Shown: one piece after another, positions 60,443 through 64,000 of the stretch
Position numbering within the stretch: position 1 is the first letter of the stretch
Layout of the letters: each line of letters begins with the position of its first letter
Assembly: GCF_003418935.1 (NCBI RefSeq)
Contig: NZ_QVMT01000005.1
Coordinates: 279 to 64,278 of the forward strand
DNA length: 64,000 bases
DNA from: Emticicia sp. C21
Lineage (GTDB): Bacteria > Bacteroidota > Bacteroidia > Cytophagales > Spirosomataceae
Direction: 5' to 3'
Made by a program: the position numbers and the translations under genes
The notes under the pieces: model-generated
Seen by the model: only the letters and a program-made list of their open reading frames with translations
Database searches by the model: none
Told to the model about the DNA's origin: nothing

Positions 60443-61699
60443 TTAAGGATCGAGTGGATCATAAGGATCCATATGCAAACACTCAATCACAGGATAAAAC
60501 TCAATTTTATGATTGGTCAGCTGTTTTTTACGCGTATAAGGTGTATAGCCCAATTCACGCATATTTCTTGCATCGAAACTATCGGCCGCCGAATATTTTG
60601 TTTGCGACATTGAGGTGACAAATAAAGATGGCATATCTACAGGAATACCATAATGAATCATCAAACGAACAGAATTTCGGATATTGGTTGTCGTATGTCT
60701 GGCCTGCGGCTCAGCAATAATGGCAGAAGCCGGAATATTATATTTTTCCATCAGGTATTTTTTCATTTCTACCGCCTCATTATAAGTGGTCTTAAACGGA
60801 TAGCAGTAACCACCTGTAGGAATAATAAAAGGAGCATCTCCCGCTAAATAGCTGCGAGCGGCCGCATCACAGTGGAGTTTCCCTTCATGACCAATAGGTA
60901 TTTTTAATTCAGGGCCCGCTCCAGGAAGCACAATAGCTGCATATTTATATTTCTTCCAATCTGTTTTCTGAATTTGTAGGTAGGCCGCTTTGTTGATGCC
61001 TTTCTCCAAAGGTTCCAGACGCGCTGGTTCATCACGATCGTTTGCCTGCATCAATTGCATGGCTACAGCCAATGAAGGTTTATAAAAAACGTCAAAGCTT
61101 TTGCTGCTTTCATCCAATGATGCCATCATATCTTTCAACATGATGCAATAGGTACGGGAGGTTACGACATAACTGGCAGAATCAATATGTGGATACCTCA
61201 TTTTTTTACCAAGGCCAAACTGATTAATAATATAATCCATCCCGTAAAAGCACTGATTCCATGCTTTAGCCAATAAAACCTCATTTGATAACCCGACAAA
61301 ACGCTGATAATACCCCGAGGGACGCAAATGCCCGTTGATAATTTTATCGAAAGCTTTTTTATTGGCAGCATAAACCGAGCTTAATTCTTTAGCTAATGCA
61401 GCAGTATCCGGTTTCCAGAAAAAATCACTCAGCAACGATACCGGATGCGAGCAGGTATCTGTTACATGCGTTTTCAATACCTCTACTTTGTTTTGCAGAA
61501 AGTTTTTGAATGCTGCATTACCCGTCAATATAGTTTTTACTTCAGGAGTTTTCTCAATAACCGTAAGCAGGTAAAAGTTTTTATCAACCGTTAAATCGCT
61601 GGAAGAAAGCGGACGGTAATTTTTATCGTATCCTTGCCCAGCCACATTCATGATGAACAGGAAGCAAAGGAAGAGCGTGTATAGGAGTTTTGTTTTCAT
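60443..61699 (-). CDS. YdcF/ElyC/SanA family (DUF218) secreted protein
   Basis: A signal peptide (LYTLFLCFLFIMNVAG) is followed by an N-terminal region of about 200 residues of unknown fold, then the DUF218 domain: YAAIVLPGAGPEL, DAPFIIPTGGYCYPF, EMKKYLMEKYNIPASAIIAEPQARHTTTNIRNS (in outline) and TPYTRKKQL. Family members are envelope proteins linked to peptidoglycan precursor handling in E. coli. The 418-residue length is longer than E. coli homologues by the N-terminal extension. It lies after the SusD terminator, so it is probably its own transcript. Confidence 0.85.
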   Translation of the reverse strand: MKTKLLYTLFLCFLFIMNVAGQGYDKNYRPLSSSDLTVDKNFYLLTVIEKTPEVKTILTGNAAFKNFLQNKVEVLKTHVTDTCSHPVSLLSDFFWKPDTAALAKELSSVYAANKKAFDKIINGHLRPSGYYQRFVGLSNEVLLAKAWNQCFYGMDYIINQFGLGKKMRYPHIDSASYVVTSRTYCIMLKDMMASLDESSKSFDVFYKPSLAVAMQLMQANDRDEPARLEPLEKGINKAAYLQIQKTDWKKYKYAAIVLPGAGPELKIPIGHEGKLHCDAAARSYLAGDAPFIIPTGGYCYPFKTTYNEAVEMKKYLMEKYNIPASAIIAEPQARHTTTNIRNSVRLMIHYGIPVDMPSLFVTSMSQTKYSAADSFDARNMRELGYTPYTRKKQLTNHKIEFYPVIECLHMDPYDPLDP

Positions 61700-61722
61700 T
61701 GTGTTTCAGTATTAAAAAGTAA

Positions 61723-61753
61723 AGAGGGGAATGCTGAATCAACATTCCCCTCT
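61723..61753 (-). terminator. intrinsic terminator after the SusCD operon
   Basis: AGAGGGGAATG pairs exactly with CATTCCCCTCT over nine bases, followed on the minus strand by a T-rich stretch. It is 11 bases past the susD stop. Confidence 0.82.
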
Positions 61754-61763
61754 CATATTAAAA

Positions 61764-63296
61764 TCAATAGCCTGGATTCTGATACATTTTTACAGGATCC
61801 AATTTCTGCTCGTCAAACGGAATCGGGAAATAAATATCTTTGGTTGATACGTTTTTCAAATCAGAAATACCATAGTCAGCCTGATTTTTACTTTTGAAAT
61901 AATCCACAAATCCCTGAGCATTATCACCAAAGGCACGGAGCAAATCAAATAGACGGTGGTTTTCAAAAGCCAGCTCCGATCTGCGTTCGTGAAGAATAGC
62001 TAGTTTCAAAGTAGGGTATTTGGCGTGATAGGCTGGGTCAGCATCAGATACTGCATAGTCAGGCAAACCTGCACGCTTACGTGCCTGATTCAAATAGCCG
62101 ATTGCTTCTGTCGTATTTCCTAATTTTTCATTTACTTCAGCAAGCATTAACACGATATCTGCATATCTCATCAGAATAAAATCATTACCACCCCAACCAT
62201 TGGCAGCAGCAGCCTCGCTTACATCACGGTATTTAGTAATAAACCATGCTTTTGCACTGGCATGATCTGCATATTTCACCGAGAAATCTTTTCTGATGTC
62301 TCCTGCTTCATATTCGTTCACTACATCAGGATTAATAAAAAATCCACGACCTGTTGATGGTCTCTTAGAGTTAATCGTCTCACCAATCGACTGATTACGA
62401 TACGCCAAACCTGAGGCATAGTTCTGGTCTCCTTGTCTGTATACAATCTGGAAAATAATTTCAGGATTCGTACTCTTTTTCGCTACATCAAATACATCAG
62501 CGTAAGGAATCTCTGATAATTGGCCAAAAGTTCTCATGCCATAACAAGCTTCTAAATATTGTTTAGCTTTCGCAAAGTTCGCTGGTTTTTCAGTAGGTAA
62601 AATCGATCCCATAGTCAAATAAACCTGTCCCAATAAACCATTGATAGCAGCTTTACAGGTACGACCTTTATTTCCTGCATTCTGAATATTCGGCAAGTCT
62701 GAATTTAATGCAGCCGTTAAATCTTCAGTGATTTGTTTGTAAACCAATCCTTTTTCTACTCTGAATGTGCTGGCTACGATTTCGTCATACGAAGTCACGA
62801 ATTTAGTTACCATCGGTACATCTCCCCATTTACGCACTAAATGGAAATAAGCTAATGCACGAAGGAAAAGCGCCTCCGATTTATAGATAGCACGATTCTT
62901 CTCATCTGTGAATTTAACTGCCGGATTGTCGATATTTGACAATACATAGTTGGCACGCGATACTATAGTGTATAGGGCATTCCAGTGGCCTGTCATTTCA
63001 GGATTGGTAGGCACCAAAGTAAAGTTGGTGAACTGGAAAGGAGTACCTGCCGACGACTGGTTGTCTGTACGGCCTGCGTTATCAGAACGTTCTTCGCTGT
63101 ACAAATCGCTGCCTTCTCCTAGTGCACTATTGCTACGGATAGCATTATATACACCCGCTACCGCTTTTTGAACATCTGTTTCTGAAGAGAAAAACTTATC
63201 ACTGGTAATGGCGTTTGGGTTCTCTATCTGCAGGTAATCTTCACATGAAGATGACACTAGCGCAATGAATATAAATATCAAACTAATTTTTTTCAT
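61764..63296 (-). CDS. SusD/RagB family nutrient-binding outer-membrane lipoprotein
   Basis: A lipoprotein signal ends at C18 (ALVSSSC). TPR-like helices and the SusD core are present: NAITSDKFFSSETDVQKAVAGVYNAI (in outline), WNALYTIVSRANYVL, SEALFLRALAYFHLVRKWGDVP, and a C-terminal DIVLMLAEVNEKLGN and HERRSELAFENHRLFDLLR. The length of 510 residues is usual. It captures an oligosaccharide or peptide for the SusC channel encoded just upstream. The ligand is unknown; no glycoside hydrolase is visible in the window. Confidence 0.95.
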   Translation of the reverse strand: MKKISLIFIFIALVSSSCEDYLQIENPNAITSDKFFSSETDVQKAVAGVYNAIRSNSALGEGSDLYSEERSDNAGRTDNQSSAGTPFQFTNFTLVPTNPEMTGHWNALYTIVSRANYVLSNIDNPAVKFTDEKNRAIYKSEALFLRALAYFHLVRKWGDVPMVTKFVTSYDEIVASTFRVEKGLVYKQITEDLTAALNSDLPNIQNAGNKGRTCKAAINGLLGQVYLTMGSILPTEKPANFAKAKQYLEACYGMRTFGQLSEIPYADVFDVAKKSTNPEIIFQIVYRQGDQNYASGLAYRNQSIGETINSKRPSTGRGFFINPDVVNEYEAGDIRKDFSVKYADHASAKAWFITKYRDVSEAAAANGWGGNDFILMRYADIVLMLAEVNEKLGNTTEAIGYLNQARKRAGLPDYAVSDADPAYHAKYPTLKLAILHERRSELAFENHRLFDLLRAFGDNAQGFVDYFKSKNQADYGISDLKNVSTKDIYFPIPFDEQKLDPVKMYQNPGY

Positions 63297-63310
63297 GATT
63301 CAGGTTTGTT

Positions 63311-64000
63311 TTAGAATTGTACTTTTAATCCGGCATTAAACGATCTCATCAATGGATATTTACCATAATCTACACCCGGAGTTAAGTTTGACCCGTTGTT
63401 ATAATCTACCTCAGGATTATATCCTCTGTATTTCTGGAATGTAAACACGTTATCAGATGAAACGTAGATACGTACATTTGAAATTTTGTTGTTTGTAACC
63501 GCCGCTGTATTCCAGTTGTAGCCAAGAGTGATGTTGGTAATTCTCAAGAACGAACCATCATTCAGATAGAATGTCGACAGACGTGTACTGTTACTTTGTG
63601 TACCCCCACGTGCCGCACGGTAAATTAAGCCACTTCCTGGATTTTCTGGGGTACGGAAACGTTCGTCAACAATAGCATATTGGTTACCCGAGCCTTCCAT
63701 ATTTAGGTTGTAGTAGTTCTGACCGTCAAGCACCATATTGCCCTGTGTACCATTGGCAGATACTGAAAGATCAAGGTTTTTATAGCGCCCAGAAAGGTTG
63801 AACGCATAAATGAAATCTGGATAAGGATTGCCAATGATTGTTTTATCAAGGTCATTCACAATACCATCTTTGTTTGTATCCTGAAACAACAAGTCACCCG
63901 GCTGGATTTTGGTACTTTGTGCTGCCGAACGTGCCGGGATATCATCATTTGCATCAGGGGCATTATTAATAGCGTTAGCCTCTTCCTGCGTTTTCACCAT
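63311..64000 (-). CDS. SusC/RagA TonB-linked outer-membrane transporter, C-terminal part
   Basis: Only the last 229 residues lie within the window; the 5' end is beyond 64000. The C-terminal barrel is evident: PGDLLFQDTNKDGIVNDLDKTIIGNP, DFIYAFNLSGRYKNLDLSVSANGTQG (both in outline), SFLRITNITLGYNW, and the TonB-linked ending YPLMRSFNAGLKVQF. It precedes susD by 14 bases and imports the polymer bound by SusD in an energy-coupled way. Confidence 0.95.
   Translation of the reverse strand: MVKTQEEANAINNAPDANDDIPARSAAQSTKIQPGDLLFQDTNKDGIVNDLDKTIIGNPYPDFIYAFNLSGRYKNLDLSVSANGTQGNMVLDGQNYYNLNMEGSGNQYAIVDERFRTPENPGSGLIYRAARGGTQSNSTRLSTFYLNDGSFLRITNITLGYNWNTAAVTNNKISNVRIYVSSDNVFTFQKYRGYNPEVDYNNGSNLTPGVDYGKYPLMRSFNAGLKVQF

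Noticed and set aside
1-64000. Search for rRNA, tRNA and riboswitch signatures
   Set aside because: No cloverleaf with CCA-end, no rRNA-like stretch and no recognised riboswitch in the intergenic gaps; short tRNA-like motifs seen by eye did not fold.

Overview
The window reads as chromosomal DNA of an AT-rich Bacteroidota bacterium. A member of the Cytophagales (Spirosomaceae/Emticicia-like) is my inference, not a demonstrated identity. The evidence is a SusC/SusD pair at the right end, many short lipoproteins, a ComEC without a C-terminal lactamase domain, secreted proteins of Bacteroidota type (GNVGIG-repeat tail-fibre-like protein, M43-type protease, LVIVD propeller, serpin), and start codons preceded by TAnnTTTG -7 boxes instead of E. 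coli -10 boxes. I found no rRNA, tRNA, CRISPR array, prophage or intact transposase.

Layout. 1-3.5 kb: a translationally coupled pair of secreted proteins, then a repeat-rich gap. 3.5-8.1 kb: G3E GTPase, cysS, pruA. 8.2-13.8 kb: a possibly interrupted small gene, then an EmrA-EmrB-TolC efflux operon transcribed away from a MarR regulator. 13.9-20 kb: two tandem alpha/beta hydrolases, a lone mraY, a GntR regulator with a Gfo/Idh/MocA oxidoreductase, and nadD. 20-24 kb: SDR reductase, cyclophilin, VOC protein, idi and a thioredoxin-like lipoprotein on the minus strand. 24.9-32.3 kb: hemA, a secreted beta-helix protein with a 963-residue tandem-repeat protein, and pepF. 32.5-38.8 kb: SGNH hydrolase, CE7-type esterase, comEC and a TonB-dependent receptor. 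39-45.7 kb: lactonase, GNAT, an Ada-like alkylation-repair group (AraC-MGMT, Ada zinc domain, 2OG-Fe(II) oxygenase), a decarboxylase-GNAT fusion, and tpiA. 45.7-53.7 kb: membrane and secreted hypotheticals, DinB-like protein, proB, rnc-fabF-acpP, kdsA and a DUF3467 protein. 54-58.2 kb: a five-gene lipoprotein/serpin operon. 58.5-64 kb: lhgO, hypotheticals, YdcF-like protein, SusD and partial SusC.

The gene content is mostly core metabolism (translation, fatty acid, LPS Kdo, heme, isoprenoid, proline and peptidoglycan) interleaved with envelope and secreted accessory modules. The strongest regulatory reading is at the emrA/marR divergent promoter, where one perfect palindrome covers both predicted -33 elements.

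The most unusual content is non-coding. At least six families of palindromic dispersed repeats occupy the longer intergenic gaps: a diverged 360-440 bp element present twice in opposite orientation, CCCTACGGG doublets at three loci, a 162-bp MITE-like hairpin, and inverted pairs of CTTCGACTCCGCTCAG, AGAGACGC and CCCCTACCCCT repeats. The best candidates for new protein biology are the serpin operon, the decarboxylase-acetyltransferase fusion, the split Ada cluster and the recombination-prone repeat protein.
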